A stretch of 64,000 nt of DNA from Oegoconia quadripuncta (GCA_949316235.1 OX438753.1:21322801-21386800), one strand, 5' to 3'; positions 10,800 to 21,789 are shown, numbered from the stretch's first letter. The notes: a model not told the origin generated them from the letters alone. A program made the numbers and translations.

Positions 10800-11080
10800 T
10801 TTGGTTTGGTGTTTGGTGTAGTGGTTAGAAACTATACTGCTATACCAAAAGGTCGCGAGTTCGAATCCCACCAGGGACATATGTTTGTACCTATGATGAA
10901 TACAGATGTGTTCCCGAGTTATGGATGTTTTTCATTTATATTTCCAAAAAAAAATGTATTTGTGTAGTTTATCAACCATCTGGTATAATACAAGCCTACT
11001 TGTTTAGTGTGGAACTAGATGGCGCTGTGATGTATGTGCAAAGATATTTATTTATTATTTATCTATTTATTATTATAATT
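10800..11080 (+). mobile_element. SINE-A, full length
   Basis: tRNA-like head with A box TGGTGTAGTGGTTAG, TATACCAAAAGGTCGCGAG and B box GTTCGAATCCC, then the SINE-A body and a TTTATTTATT tail. Pol III promoter boxes are recognisable, but the head is part of the SINE, not a tRNA gene. Confidence 0.88.
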
Positions 11081-11299
11081 AAAAGGAAATCGAACATTTA
11101 TCCAATGAGGGCGTCACCGGCCGTAGTAAACCCTTTTAAACAGTCCGTCCCAATAGTTGCCCTGGAGTTGAATTGAAAGCACTGGCCACTAATCTGAGAC
11201 AAGTCCAACCATTGGGCTCGAGTAATGGATTAAGGTCCATACGAGTGAGAAAAGGCTATGCACCTACAGTGGGGACATGTTAGGAGGATGACGTAGATC

Positions 11300-12112
11300 A
11301 TACATTAGTATATTTTAGTTATTTCCATAGCCTGATGTCTTACGGTATCTTGCTGTGGGGAAATGCCGCGGATATAAATACAATCTTTGTTTTACAAAAA
11401 CGAGCCGTTCGCGCAGTTTATCAGTTGAGACCTGCAGTGTCACTTAGAGATTGGTTTAAAGTGTATAACATTCTAACCTTTTCGTCACAGTACATTTTTG
11501 AAAATCTAATGTATGTCAAACTAAATATAGCATCATTTAGGAAAAACAGTGATAAACTTGATGTCAATACGAGAAATAAAGATAAACTAGGAGGTCACAT
11601 AAATCGCCTCCGCAAATTCAGTAATTCATTGAAAGGGTTATGTATACGCTTTTTCAATAAGGTTCCAGTTGATATACAAAATTTTCCTCTCAATAAATTT
11701 AAAAATACTATAAAACAGAAACTTATTAAGAAAACATATTATAAAATATCAGACTATTTAGATGATAATCATCCCTGGACATAATCAGATCGGTCGCATG
11801 CCAGGCTATTTCACAATAAATAATGAAATGTAAAACCTTTATGTAAAATCAAAGCTTAATTTTAAAAGAGCAACCCTTCGAGTTTCTTGCTGGTTCATCT
11901 CGGGGTAAAATTGCATTTTGAACAAGTAGTAGCTTAAAACATGTAAAATTGACTATTGTAAATGTAATATGTGTACCTACAAAATAAAGCATTTTTAAAC
12001 GACTTCAAAAAAGGAGGAGGTTCTGTATTCGGGAGGTTTTTTTTTTTTTTATGTATGTACACCGATATCTCCGACATTTGGCGGTTGATTCATTGACTTT
12101 GACTTTGACATA
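11300..12112 (+). pseudogene. non-LTR retrotransposon pol C-terminus and 3' UTR
   Basis: An open frame from 11335 to 11784 (149 codons) encodes a typical post-RT region of Jockey/CR1-like elements: YGILLWGNAA, QKRAVRAVYQL, FENLMYVKLN, NTRNKDKL, IRFFNKVPVDIQNFPL and KKTYYKISDYLDD. The catalytic RT core and endonuclease are absent, so this is a 5'-truncated copy. The 3' UTR (AAAAGAGCAACCC, AAAATAAAGCATTTTT) follows, interrupted from about 11998 to 12093 by an unrelated segment before the GACTTTGACTTTGAC tail resumes. Relatives lie at 17279, 26765, 39345 and 40160. Confidence 0.75.
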
Positions 12113-12119
12113 TTCGAAA

Positions 12120-13700
12120 GCTTAGTCCTTGTATTGAGTTACTAACGTTACATATCTCCATTATCATTTTGACAAATGCCATCTATCTATAGTTGATTTG
12201 TGTGCCGGCTAATGACTGGGCATACGCGATAGCTTCGAGCTACATACCCCACTAGTTCAGGCATACCGTTTACATATAGGACATATCAGGAAGTCGCAGT
12301 AATCCGACGGAATCGGATATCCTGAACATAGTGCTGCATATCACATGCCAGATGTTCATTAGCACATAGCCGTGTGACAACTGATACCTATCGTTGTGTT
12401 AGGATGAATTTATTGTCAACATTGTTTGTATCGAGAATAATTAGTATTGTTATACGATTCTATTGTCTTTAATTGCGAAGATTATACAATGTATTAATTC
12501 AATGATCGATCAGTAAATACGATACATTACAACGGGTAAAGTTACTTCGGTTTGTTGAAGATTTCATTCATCATCATCATGTCAGTCACAGGATGTCCTC
12601 AGCTGAACATATAAAATAGCCTAAAAAAATAAAAGTTGATCTGTCTACCACCTAAATTTCAACCAAATCTGTCCCGCCGTTTATGTGCTAAGAGGTAACA
12701 AACATACATACATACACACAAACTTTCACATCTATAATATTATAGTTGGGATTGGGATAAATACTCAGTCTCTCCTTAGTTTATTATGTGATTTAAAAAT
12801 GATTTTAATTTCGACACAAGTCTTAACCAATTCATCGTAGTGTGTGAGTAGCGGTAACACTGGCGCAGTTTAAAAGTCATTTTTCAACCGTTATGACGTA
12901 ATCGCTTCAAGCTCTACCCTTTTTATTTGAAAAGTGGAAAAAATTTCATATTCAACGCTTTATGAGGTTTCTAGAGACGCGAGGGTACTATACCTAGTAA
13001 CTCCGCTGTCTGTAAGGTAAACCTAGATGCCAGAGTAATTTAAATTTTTTACCGGCTCACAAAAATTTAAGAGGGTTTTCAATTCGTCGCCGGTATGTAT
13101 ATATTACCGCATTGTTGCGTATACAGTGTGTAACGGAAAGGGTAATAATAATAACAATTTTATTCTCAAAAGTTTTCAATTTTTTCTTATAATCTAGATA
13201 GATAGATAAATCGTTTATTTGTTACTCCAATCACGCACATACATAAAGTTTAAAGAGCATTTCTTAAAAAAACTTAAAAATATGTGTGCTGCAGTGGGAC
13301 AAAATGGGTCACAGTACAGTGTGTGAGATTGTCCAAAGAACAAAACACGAATTATCAGCTATTACCCGAGAAGAATCATAGGTACAAGGGCAAATAAATA
13401 AAAAAAAAACAATGCTGGCTTAGTGTAAATGATAATATGAGAACAATATAGATATAAAGAATATTATGTGTTGTGTGTAAAATATTGAGTATATGTGTGT
13501 AAATTAAACGGACAGAACATTATCTCCATGCAACTAATAAAAGTATTTTTAATCTATTACTGACAGGTACTCTCATCCATGTCCAAAAAATCACGGCCTT
13601 TAATTTAATTTATTATTATTATTATTATTATATAAGAGATACGTCATACAAACATATAACTTTAACAAGTAGGCTATTGCTAATGAACGTGTACGTAACT
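12120..13700. other. intergenic with small repeat pieces
   Basis: No gene. Recognisable bits: the CATCATCATCATGTCAGTCACAGG LINE end at 12570-12612; a repeat end at 12640-12755 (CCAAATCTGTCCCGCCGTTT, ATCTATAATATTATAGT) that also occurs at 26090; a (TAGA)n run near 13196; and a (TTA)n run near 13610. Confidence 0.5.
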
Positions 13701-13959
13701 ATGGGTATACTGATATTTGTCGGTACATAATATACAAAGTAAACAACAGCGCATTGTGAAGAGTCATAAAGTGCAGATGTTGTATATCACGGGCCCATGT
13801 CGAGTCCGTCACATGCGGTGTCCAAGTCTGTTACATTTATTTCGCCAAAGAATAAACAACGACACTAACAGAGAGCATAAGACAATTTTTTTTGATCTAA
13901 TTGACGAGACACCCTTTAGAAGTCATACACAAAATATTAAAGAAGTTTTTGTTTGTGGT

Positions 13960-14065
13960 TGCAGAATGGTTTACTTTGTATTTTCGAAATTTTTTTTATC
14001 GAATTCGGAAGTAGAGTCACCAGTAATCAGGAATTACACGAATAAAATTTCACTCTGTATAACTT
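13960..14065 (+). mobile_element. MITE-G fragment
   Basis: One end of the foldback element seen complete at 61273: GAATGGTTTACTTTGTATT, ATCGAATTCGG, GAGTCACCAG and AGGAATTACACGAAT. The 121-codon ORF 13717-14082 runs into this fragment and is not a gene. Confidence 0.6.
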
Positions 14066-14149
14066 TGACTTTTTCACTTTAACATAAAATCGCATTCATT
14101 ATCCCAAATGTGATGACCTCTGACATCCCAAACATTAGTGTTTAATTTA

Positions 14150-14740
14150 ATAAATATAAAGAAATGCACAAGGGGTGAGCCCATTGCCGTTGAAACTTAA
14201 AGGAAAATACAAATTAAATTAAATATTATTTAACTTTATTTTCATATTTTTATTAGTGTTAGTAACAATAGTGCTTAGGCATAGGTTAGTATATTGGTAT
14301 TTTATTTACTTATAAGAATATTTATTTATTTATTCTTTAGATCGGTGACCGTCGTGTGATCTCTGGAAGGGGCAGTCCGAATAGTAGCGATCATTTTCAG
14401 AATGATGTTGTCAGAATTAGTTTTTTTTTTACTTGCCGAAACCTCACAGCACTAGAAGTTATTACACTGGCACATTTTGCTGGTAAATCAGTATGTGTAT
14501 CCCACAGGCGTCCATGATCTTACCTCTCCACTGAAAACCAGCGTCGTTTTTTTTCTCTCGACTACAACAAATGCTGAGATGGCGACCTGATTTCATACCA
14601 CTTTGCGGCACCGAAAACTAACTACTGCACAGAATTAATATATGGCTACTGCTTACTTTTAGAGTTATGTTCATATTTTTATGTTGTGTTATGTAGTACA
14701 TACAACCCGATCAATTAACTGTAATAGGTATATAAGTGTC
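14150..14740. other. no gene recognised
   Basis: Contains a small repeat-J piece (GGGGTGAGCCCATTGCCGTT, 14173) and otherwise featureless AT-rich sequence. Confidence 0.4.
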
Positions 14741-14754
14741 GGTAAAAATATTGT

Positions 14755-14935
14755 ACCTGAGTTATGGATGTTTTTCATTTATACTTAATAAGTATTTATT
14801 TACAAAAAAATGTATTTATGTAGTATATGAACCATCTAGTATTCACAACACAAGCCTATAGTTGCTTAAAGTGGAACTAGATGGCGCTGTGTGTATGTCT
14901 AAGGATATTTATTTATTTATTATTTTGTCATTTAT
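14755..14935 (+). mobile_element. SINE-A tail
   Basis: Headless SINE-A: GAGTTATGGATGTTTTTCAT, AACCATCTAGTATTCACAAC, GGAACTAGATGGCGCTGTG and a TTTATTTATT tail. Confidence 0.8.
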
Positions 14936-14999
14936 TGCACACAAGAAAAAAAACATACAGATACAACATAATACAGACGACACAACAGGTTCTGCTTAT

Positions 15000-15535
15000 T
15001 TCTAAAATGAAATTTCTTCCATCAGACCTACGAAAGAGAGATATGACTGGAAGAGGCAGATAAGACGTGCACAATGGAAATCTAAAGAAATGAATTAATT
15101 TCATAGATAAAAAACCTAACTGAATATAAATATAAAATCTGCAAGTCAGGAAATTAAAAACTTAATATTCTTTGTGTTAATGCGACCATTTATGCGGAGT
15201 TGTCTGATACCACGCAGATGTTCTCTTTTGTGCAGTTGGAGGAACACATTGGGCAGCAGAGAAAATGCACCATGTTTTTCAGTGGAGCTCCATTATTGTT
15301 GCGCGTTTGTAACTATGGTGTATGAAGCTCCACTTCGCCTGGTTTTCACTGCATCCACGCTCGGTCGGTCACCGCAGTGTGTGATCAGGTGGTAGTGTTT
15401 ATATTACCTCTCGAAACCATGGAGGACTTTGGGAATTTCTCAGTAGCAGTAGTGATAGTGCTTATACGAATAACTAAATAACTAAAGACATTACATTTTT
15501 CGATTTCGGAGAAGCTATAGAGAAGTTTCATTTCT
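15000..15535. other. no gene recognised
   Basis: Moderately complex sequence from 15170 to 15410 without match elsewhere in the window and with only short domain-less ORFs. Confidence 0.35.
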
Positions 15536-15540
15536 TTGTT

Positions 15541-15838
15541 CTCAATCACACCTGATGTTAAGTGAAGATGAGGTCGAAGGTGGAAGCGTACTGACTCGAA
15601 AACCCCAACACATTTGGGGGACTGGCTATCTTATCTCTGACAACCGGAACACAACAATGCTATTAACATTGCTGTTTGGCGGCAGATTTAGATAAGATGG
15701 TGGTAGCTAGCCAGTCGGACATTTAAAATGCCCTACTACCAACCAAACCGAGTACTTAACCATGTACCCCGCTGGGGATCGAACCCGCGACCTCCGAATC
15801 GTAAACCCAATGTTGTTTACATTAAGCCACGGAGCCGG
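15541..15838 (-). mobile_element. SINE-C, full length
   Basis: Complete on the minus strand, from the CCGTGGCTTAATGTAAACAA head at 15838 to the CATCAGGTGTGATTGAG block at 15541. Confidence 0.88.
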
Positions 15839-15839
15839 T

Positions 15840-15965
15840 TATTACTAACCCGGAAACCCCATCTTAGCACACAAACACAATTAAACATCTAGAGCACAAC
15901 AATGCTATCAGCATTACTGATAGGCGGCAGATTCAGATCAGATGGCGATAGCTAGCCAGGTGCTT
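15840..15965 (-). mobile_element. diverged SINE-C relative
   Basis: Shares GGCGGCAGATTCAGAT, GATAGCTAGCCAGG and ACAACAATGCTATCA with SINE-C but differs elsewhere; an older subfamily copy directly next to the previous one. Confidence 0.55.
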
Positions 15966-16086
15966 CTCTTGGGAGTCTGCCTTGTGGATAAGCTATATAA
16001 TTGTATGTCATAAAGTTTAAAATGTTATTTTAAGACTTACGAAATAAAACTTTCTGAGTTTGAGTTTGTAATAAGTTATTTATATA

Positions 16087-16593
16087 GGGTCTAACAAAAT
16101 TAACCCGACAAACTTTGGCAATTGCACGTACATGACAATAAAATAATATATTGATTAAAAAAACTAACCTTAAACATTTTGTTTCCGTGTAAAAAAAACT
16201 AATGTAAGTGCAAATGAAAATACTCATTAACAGACTTACTTAATAAATCAATGAGAAAAAACAGGCAACGTTGCATTGATATGGAAGACGTCAAAGGTGG
16301 TGGCGGGTGGCGGGGCACAGAACGCAACCAATCACAGCAAGTCGCGGCGGCGCCGGGGCAAGCGCCGGCGGCGAGCGACGAGTGGTCACCTTTCGGCGTC
16401 ATCAAAGATACCGCGGCACGTGTTTATGTGTTGTGGCAAAGTACTTAGAGTGCGCGGCCATTAAGGTCCAACTCACAAAATTTACATTTCTAAATTTAAT
16501 TTTTTGAATAAAATCTGTACTTTAATGTTTTTTTTTTATTTACACCCTATACATATACTCTGCAACGTTTGTCGGGTTAATTTTGTTAGACCT
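16087..16593. mobile_element. MITE-H (507 bp, TATA target duplication)
   Basis: Perfect inverted ends GGTCTAACAAAATTAACCCG continuing to ACAAAC at 16088-16113, with the complement at 16567-16592. Both ends abut TATA, a probable target duplication. The interior includes a GC-rich core (16300-16400) that stands out from the AT-rich ends and produces several overlapping spurious ORFs. A truncated, inverted copy of the same element is at 29698-29998. No transposase is encoded. Confidence 0.85.
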
Positions 16594-16599
16594 TATAGA

Positions 16600-17275
16600 A
16601 AAGTTTATTTATAATTACAAATTGTTTTCTTAAGGATTTTCGTTGAGATTATAATCGGAGTAATAATTTCAATATATTTATGGCCTTCCTTTAGGTAACT
16701 ATTCAGTTTCTAATTTCGCATCTGCGATTGTCTGATATGTGTCCATTAGATGGTTCCACATGCAACTGACGGGCTTACGTTATTGCCCGGTTGGCATCGC
16801 ATAGTATTACCGAGTGCCGGTCACCGTCCACTGCCACCGTTCGTCACCATCAGAGACGAGTGGTAAATTATTGTATAGAAACTTGGTGGTACGATAATGA
16901 AGATATGTTTGTTCCGCCATGTTTAGGTCTATAATACTTGTATTGGTAACGAGCAATCGTAGCTTTAGGTTTTAGACTTTATTTTTCAAAGAATATTTAC
17001 ACGACATTCACTTAATTGAGAAACACAAATTAACATTTAGTAAATATTTTGTACCAACATTCCCAGAAGGGGTTGCTAAACTACTACAGTACTTATCACA
17101 AAACAAAAGCAAATTGAACAGTAAGATAAAAAATGTAGTGAGAGGGTAGGTAAATGTTTCAACACTTTTCTTCCACGGATATGGTATTAGATAGTGAGTG
17201 GTAAATTACGTATGCGGGTTGGCATGTATTTGTGTGTGTACGTATTAGTACCATTAAGAATAATCCTGAAGACTA
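16600..17275. other. no gene recognised
   Basis: AT-rich except for 16740-16870, which is more complex. No domain-bearing ORF. Confidence 0.4.
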
Positions 17276-17278
17276 ATA

Positions 17279-17515
17279 TTGCCAATAATGAAAACAGACA
17301 TACGCAGCAGAAATTCTTATGCAATGTCTGTAAGAATCTTTAATAATTTGCCTAAAAAATTAAAGGATCTTCCAACTATTAAATTTAAAAATAAACTTAA
17401 AATAACTTGGCTTGTTGACAAATGTTTCTACTCATTTCAAGATTATCTCACCGAATCGCATGTGTTAGATACGGGATGTTTGAGGAGCAAGTGGACTGTA
17501 TAAATTGAATGATAG
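17279..17515 (+). pseudogene. LINE pol C-terminal remnant
   Basis: Short frame with MPIMKTDIRSRNSYAMSVRI, FNNLPKKLKDLPTIKFKNKL and CFYSFQDYLTE. This is the (I)(R/F)FNNLP..LK.L....FK..L......FYS...YL pattern at the C-terminus of CR1/Jockey-like pol proteins, also seen at 11335 and 25150. Confidence 0.6.
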
Positions 17516-17699
17516 GCAGATCGCAAGCTAGTAATAAAATATAATAGTAAAAATTACCTAAAATAGCACTTGACAGCAAGAGCAGAGACAAAACACCAGA
17601 AACAAACAAACTTCAAACTTAAAACTAAAGCTGTCAGGTCTGATTGCCAGTACCCAACTGCATGTACTGCAGGACATTGTAATGTGGAATGTGATTACT

Positions 17700-17880
17700 T
17701 TGTTATATAGTCCCCTCACCACAGAATGCACAAATTACGGTATGGACATGCTTGTTCAGTCCGCAATGTCCAGCGAGAGTCCTTGAAACCTGTGCGATTA
17801 AATTTCCAAGCGTCTTTGTTTCAATTTCCTGCGAACAGACCTTACAGAGAGGTTTCGCATGGTCTTGCTCCGATGTACAC
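17700..17880 (-). pseudogene. possible LINE RNase H-region remnant
   Basis: The minus strand reads LIAQVSRTLAGHCGLNKHVH followed by TVICAFCGEG. The TGH..LN.H....G....C..C layout is typical of the segment after the RNase H domain of R1/Jockey-like elements, although here it is short and isolated. Confidence 0.35.
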
Positions 17881-18048
17881 GCGACAGCAGATGAATAAAT
17901 GAATGAATATTTATTATCACAAACATTCTGATATACAATCTGCTTATGAGTAACTTATGAATTTAAAGAAGTACACTGTTCCCTAGAATATGTTTACAAT
18001 AGGTACTTAAAACTTAAGCAGCAGAAGTTGTGATAAAAGGTGCCAAGT

Positions 18049-18370
18049 TCAGCTGTGTGCTGTTGTGACATAAGCCATACCAGCGCTGATTTTCAACTTG
18101 GTCCTTTTTTGAAAACCGCCACCAAATTTAAACCATATCAGTGTCTCAGTCATTTCTTCTTCACATAACAATGACCATGTAACATTTCCAGTATAAACAG
18201 GACTCGTGGCGTTCTTATTTCCGGTAGCGTCGCACGGCCAGCTTACATTGGTAGTGTTACCCGGTGGGCCGTCACTGTACCATAATAAATAGGCATCTTC
18301 TGGGAAAGCTCGTTCCATCGTAGACCTTATCTCGACATTAGTCCAGATTAAGGTCAAGAGCGATCCCATT
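18049..18370 (-). CDS. orphan exon-like ORF, unknown protein
   Basis: A 106-codon minus-strand frame of varied composition. It is preceded on its own strand by a 27-base T run and AATTAG, which looks like a polypyrimidine tract and 3' splice site, so the true reading may begin at an acceptor rather than at the ATG at 18369. The product has no obvious transmembrane segment and four N-glycosylation sequons (NTT, NVS, NAT, NVT) within about 30 residues, with two cysteines (SWPCDATGN, SLLCEEE), suggesting an extracellular domain. After the stop an AATAAA occurs near 17906. I do not recognise the family. No partner exon was found upstream, where a SINE holding a LINE lies. It could be a real terminal exon, a relic, or chance. 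Confidence 0.33.
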
Positions 18371-18435
18371 CTAATTAAAAAAAAAAAAAAAAAAAAAAAA
18401 TGCTGAAAATATTTTATTTTATGCCCACTCTAAAG

Positions 18436-19615
18436 GAATACTTGTTTGGTGTAGTGGTTAGAAACTCTCACTGCTATACCAAAAGGTCGCGCGTTCGAAT
18501 CCCGCTAGGGGACTATGTTTGTATTATGAATACAGACATGTGTTCCCGAATTATGAATTATTGTATTCTTTATTGCACATAAAAACATGTTGACAATCAG
18601 TCGGAAATATTGTACAAAGGTGAGCTTATCTCTAATAGAGATCTCTTCCAGCCAACCTCAGTGGTGGTTAGAGCATTGTGCGGGACGGTGAAGAAAAGTG
18701 CAGTTACGGAACGACAAATATACTATACATATAGATATATAATATAAAATGTTATTTACATACATACACTACTAGAATACAGAAATACACTTAGTTATAA
18801 AATTACACGTGATTATTAGTAAACTATATAATATAAATAAATAAATATCACATATATAAGTACATAATTATATAAATATATATCTTAAATCATGATAGAA
18901 TGATAGTGCTCTTTTAGCCTCTTCTTGAAAACTTGGACGGAGGGACTCTCTCGGATCTGTGCAGGAAGCTTGTTCCACAACTGTGCAGCTCGTACTGTGT
19001 ACGATTTAAAAAAGAAATTGGAATTTGACAAGGGATAGGTTAGGGTTTTAGTTAAGCAAGGACGTCTGGATCGGGAAGGAGGAGGTAACAGGGTGAAACG
19101 GGAGCGGAGGTACTCGGGAGCAACAGGATTACTAAGGATCTTGTAAAGAAGGGAGAGGATATGCACATTACGACGGAAACGGATTGGGAGCCACTTCAGT
19201 TGCTTGCGAAACTCAGACACGTGGTCATATTTTCGCAGGCCGAAAACGAACCTAATGGCCAGATTTTGCAACCGCTCCATTTTATCACACAGTTCTTCTG
19301 TAGCGTCCAGATAGCACACATCGGCATAATCCAGTATTGGAAGCAGAAGAGTTTGCACCAGCATGATTTTGGTTTTAATGGGCAAGAATTTTTGAAGGCG
19401 TTTGAGAGAATGGAATGTGTAGTGCATTCGTCTACTCACCTCGTTAACATGCGCATACCACGATGAATGTTTTTTGTATATATATATTTATTTACAAAAT
19501 AAATGTATTTGTGTTGTTTATCAGCCATCTGGTATTATTAATACAAGCATAGTTGCTCAATGTAGAACTAGATGGCACTGTGTGTATGTACACAGATATT
19601 TATTATTTATTACAT
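18436..19615 (+). mobile_element. SINE-A interrupted by a LINE
   Basis: Head and B box (GTTCGAATCCC) at 18440-18505, first body part up to ATTATGAAT at 18559; the body resumes at 19462 with ATGAATG, TATATTTATTTACAAAATAA and ends GAACTAGATGGCACTGTG near 19582. The two halves together make one SINE-A. Confidence 0.85.
18560..19461 (-). mobile_element. 5'-truncated LINE inside SINE-A
   Basis: Minus-strand frame 19439-18885 (184 codons) is a clean non-LTR pol C-terminus: LPIKTKIMLVQTLLLPILDY, ADVCYLDATEEL, RLQNLAIRFVFGLRKYDHVS, KWLPIRFRR, and an AQLWNKLPAQIRES..VQVFKKRLK end. The 3' UTR ends in TGTGCAATAAAGAATACAAT at the 18560 side. ATGAAT on both sides is a probable target duplication. The frame is intact, so the insertion may be fairly young. 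Confidence 0.85.
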
Positions 19616-19678
19616 TATTATAATAAGCTTTATCTTCTTAACTATTTGTAGGAAAATTAAAAATTTATATAACCTCCG

Positions 19679-19733
19679 AAAGACTATGACGTCATCCCAA
19701 TATTTGGTATATTGAGATGACGTCATAGTCTTT
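19679..19733. repeat. 18-bp perfect inverted repeat with CRE palindromes
   Basis: Arms 19679-19696 and 19716-19733 (AAAGACTATGACGTCATC and complement), each containing the palindrome TGACGTCA. The CATAGTCTTTC word also ends the family-E body at 32135, so this is probably the end of a family-E element rather than a host site. Confidence 0.7.
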
Positions 19734-19734
19734 C

Positions 19735-20000
19735 TTTAAACTGTGTTAAAAGCTAAATATCTTTGAAACGGCTTAACCAATTTACATCAAATATGGCTAA
19801 TAACCTCCTCTCCTCTCCTCCTCATTTAATCTTTATGTTGTTAATTTGTAGTTTCTATAAGATATTTTATTTAAACAATAAAGCGTATGTGGTTGATTGA
19901 TTGATTTGATCTTTAATATGAATTAAAACCACATTCAATCGTACCAAACACTACTGAGGTAGGCAAAGACCACCGGATTTAACTTGCTACGATCCTAACA
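19735..20000. repeat. family-E fragment
   Basis: Landmarks: CTTTGAAACGGCTTAACCAA, ACATCAAATATGGCTAATAA and AAAACCACATTCAATCG. It is interrupted at 19860-19910 by a LINE-type end (AACAATAAAGCGTATG with a TTGATTGATTGAT tail). Confidence 0.5.
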
Positions 20001-20225
20001 CACCTTTAGCTTCATTCACTCTCATAAAGCTGGTCATACATGCTCGTCGGTTTAGTGTACTCTTGACTTGGCCTTTCTTCAAGTTATGATGATGATGAGA
20101 TACAAATCCATCACTTTTTCTTTTTCTTCATTTATTTATTTATTTACCAAGTTTATAAGTATCATTACAGATTACTCCAATGCGTTAGTTAACTAATGGC
20201 AATGATGTGTACCAACTATATCTAC

Positions 20226-20420
20226 CTATTTTAAATAACATAGTACAAATAACGCGACTTTTTGAAATTCGCTCATAGTGCATATGACAATATCTGTTCT
20301 GTCTGCTATCTCATTAAGTGTGTATAGTGCTCGTGTCATTGGACCTTTATTTAAAAGATTAGTATTGCCTCTTCGTACTTTAAATAGTCGAGGCATCCTT
20401 CTCCTATCTATAATACCCAT
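20226..20420 (-). pseudogene. LINE pol C-terminal remnant
   Basis: Minus frame RRRMPRLFKVRRGNTNLLNK then GPMTRALYTLNEIADRTDIV resembles the last 60 residues of some non-LTR pol proteins (N..L...P..RAL.TLN..A...DI). No upstream domains. Confidence 0.45.
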
Positions 20421-20456
20421 CAGCTACGCACAATTTTAATTGCTGTAGAATTGTCG

Positions 20457-21330
20457 GTATACAATGATAAGTAATGCACAGACATAGTAACACAGTATAC
20501 AATGATAAGTAATGCACAGACATAGTAACACAGTATACAATGATAAGTAATGCACAGACATAGTAACACAGTATACAATGATAAGTAATGCACAGACATA
20601 GTAACACAGTATACAATGATAAGTAATGCACAGACATAGTAACACAGTATACAATGATAAGTAATGCACAGACATAGTAACACAGTATACAATGATAAGT
20701 AATGCACAGACATAGTAACACAGTATACAATGATAAGTAATGCACAGACATAGTAACACAGTATACAATGATAAGTAATGCACAGACATAGTAACACAGT
20801 ATACAATGATAAGTAATGCACAGACATAGTAACACAGTATACAATGATAAGTAATGCACAGACATAGTAACACAGTATACAATGATAAGTAATGCACAGA
20901 CATAGTAACACAGTATACAATGATAAGTAATGCACAGACATAGTAACACAGTATACAATGATAAGTAATGCACAGACATAGTAACACAGTATACAATGAT
21001 AAGTAATGCACAGACATAGTAACACAGTATACAATGATAAGTAATGCACAGACATAGTAACACGGTATACAATGATAAGTAATGCACAGACATAGTAACA
21101 CAGTATACAATGATAAGTAATGCACAGACATAGTAACACAGTATACAATGATAAGTAATGCACAGACATAGTAACACAGTATACAATGATAAGTAATGCA
21201 CAGACATAGTAACACGGTATACAATGATAAGTAATGCACTGACATAGTAACACAGTATACAATGATAAGTAATGCACAGACATAGTAACACAGTATACAA
21301 TGATAAGTAATGCACAGACATAGTAACACA
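20457..21330. repeat. 23 x 38-bp minisatellite
   Basis: Exactly 874 bp = 23 tandem copies of a 38-bp unit that begins GTATACAATGATAAGTAATG and ends CATAGTAACACA. Copies are almost identical; I see only three single-base variants (CGGTATAC at 21063 and 21213, GCACTGAC at 21236). Because 38 is not a multiple of 3 and the unit has no stop in any minus frame, all three minus frames are open (287 to 344 codons). The resulting hydrophobic repeat proteins are a reading-frame accident unless expression is shown. Confidence 0.97.
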
Positions 21331-21785
21331 GTTCATAGTTTGACTCATACTACCAACAATATACATAGCTGTATAGTATATCTTTGCCCCGCAGACGACT
21401 CTGCTTCTCGAAACTTTTAGCGTATTACAAATTAACAAAGAAAATTCATAATTTCATAATTCCCTTTGGGACATTGAAGGTGACCGCCTGGGAAAGGGTC
21501 AGTCGAAAACTTCATCTTATCTAAATTAGTTGGCACAAAAGGATTAATTAAATCTCTTAACTTTGTTAATTAAGTAGGTAAGAACTTAAATTAATCGAAG
21601 CACCAAAATTATGGAGTGACTTATGAAAATATAACACTTCGTTTAAAACAAATCAAATTCATTGTGAGTGATTGAATATGATCAAATGTTGCTTAGGAAA
21701 TTCTGAAGTTTTTACAGATTCATTGTCTTTGCCAATAAAACTGTAGATTTGATGATTTTTCTAAATACAAAGAAGCATACAGCCC
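21331..21785. other. no gene recognised
   Basis: AT-rich single-copy sequence with no ORF of interest. Confidence 0.4.
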
Positions 21786-21789
21786 ATAT

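Noticed and set aside
13717..14082. 121-codon + ORF
   Set aside because: Runs into a MITE-G fragment and has no domain or signal.
16251..16507. Overlapping 62- to 68-codon ORFs
   Set aside because: GC-rich core of a MITE; three frames open on the same strand.
20457..21330. CRISPR-like array
   Set aside because: The 38-bp units are head-to-tail with no spacers and the DNA is animal.
20404..21438. 344-, 297- and 287-codon minus ORFs
   Set aside because: Three overlapping frames through the 38-bp minisatellite; explained by a stop-free repeat unit rather than a gene.
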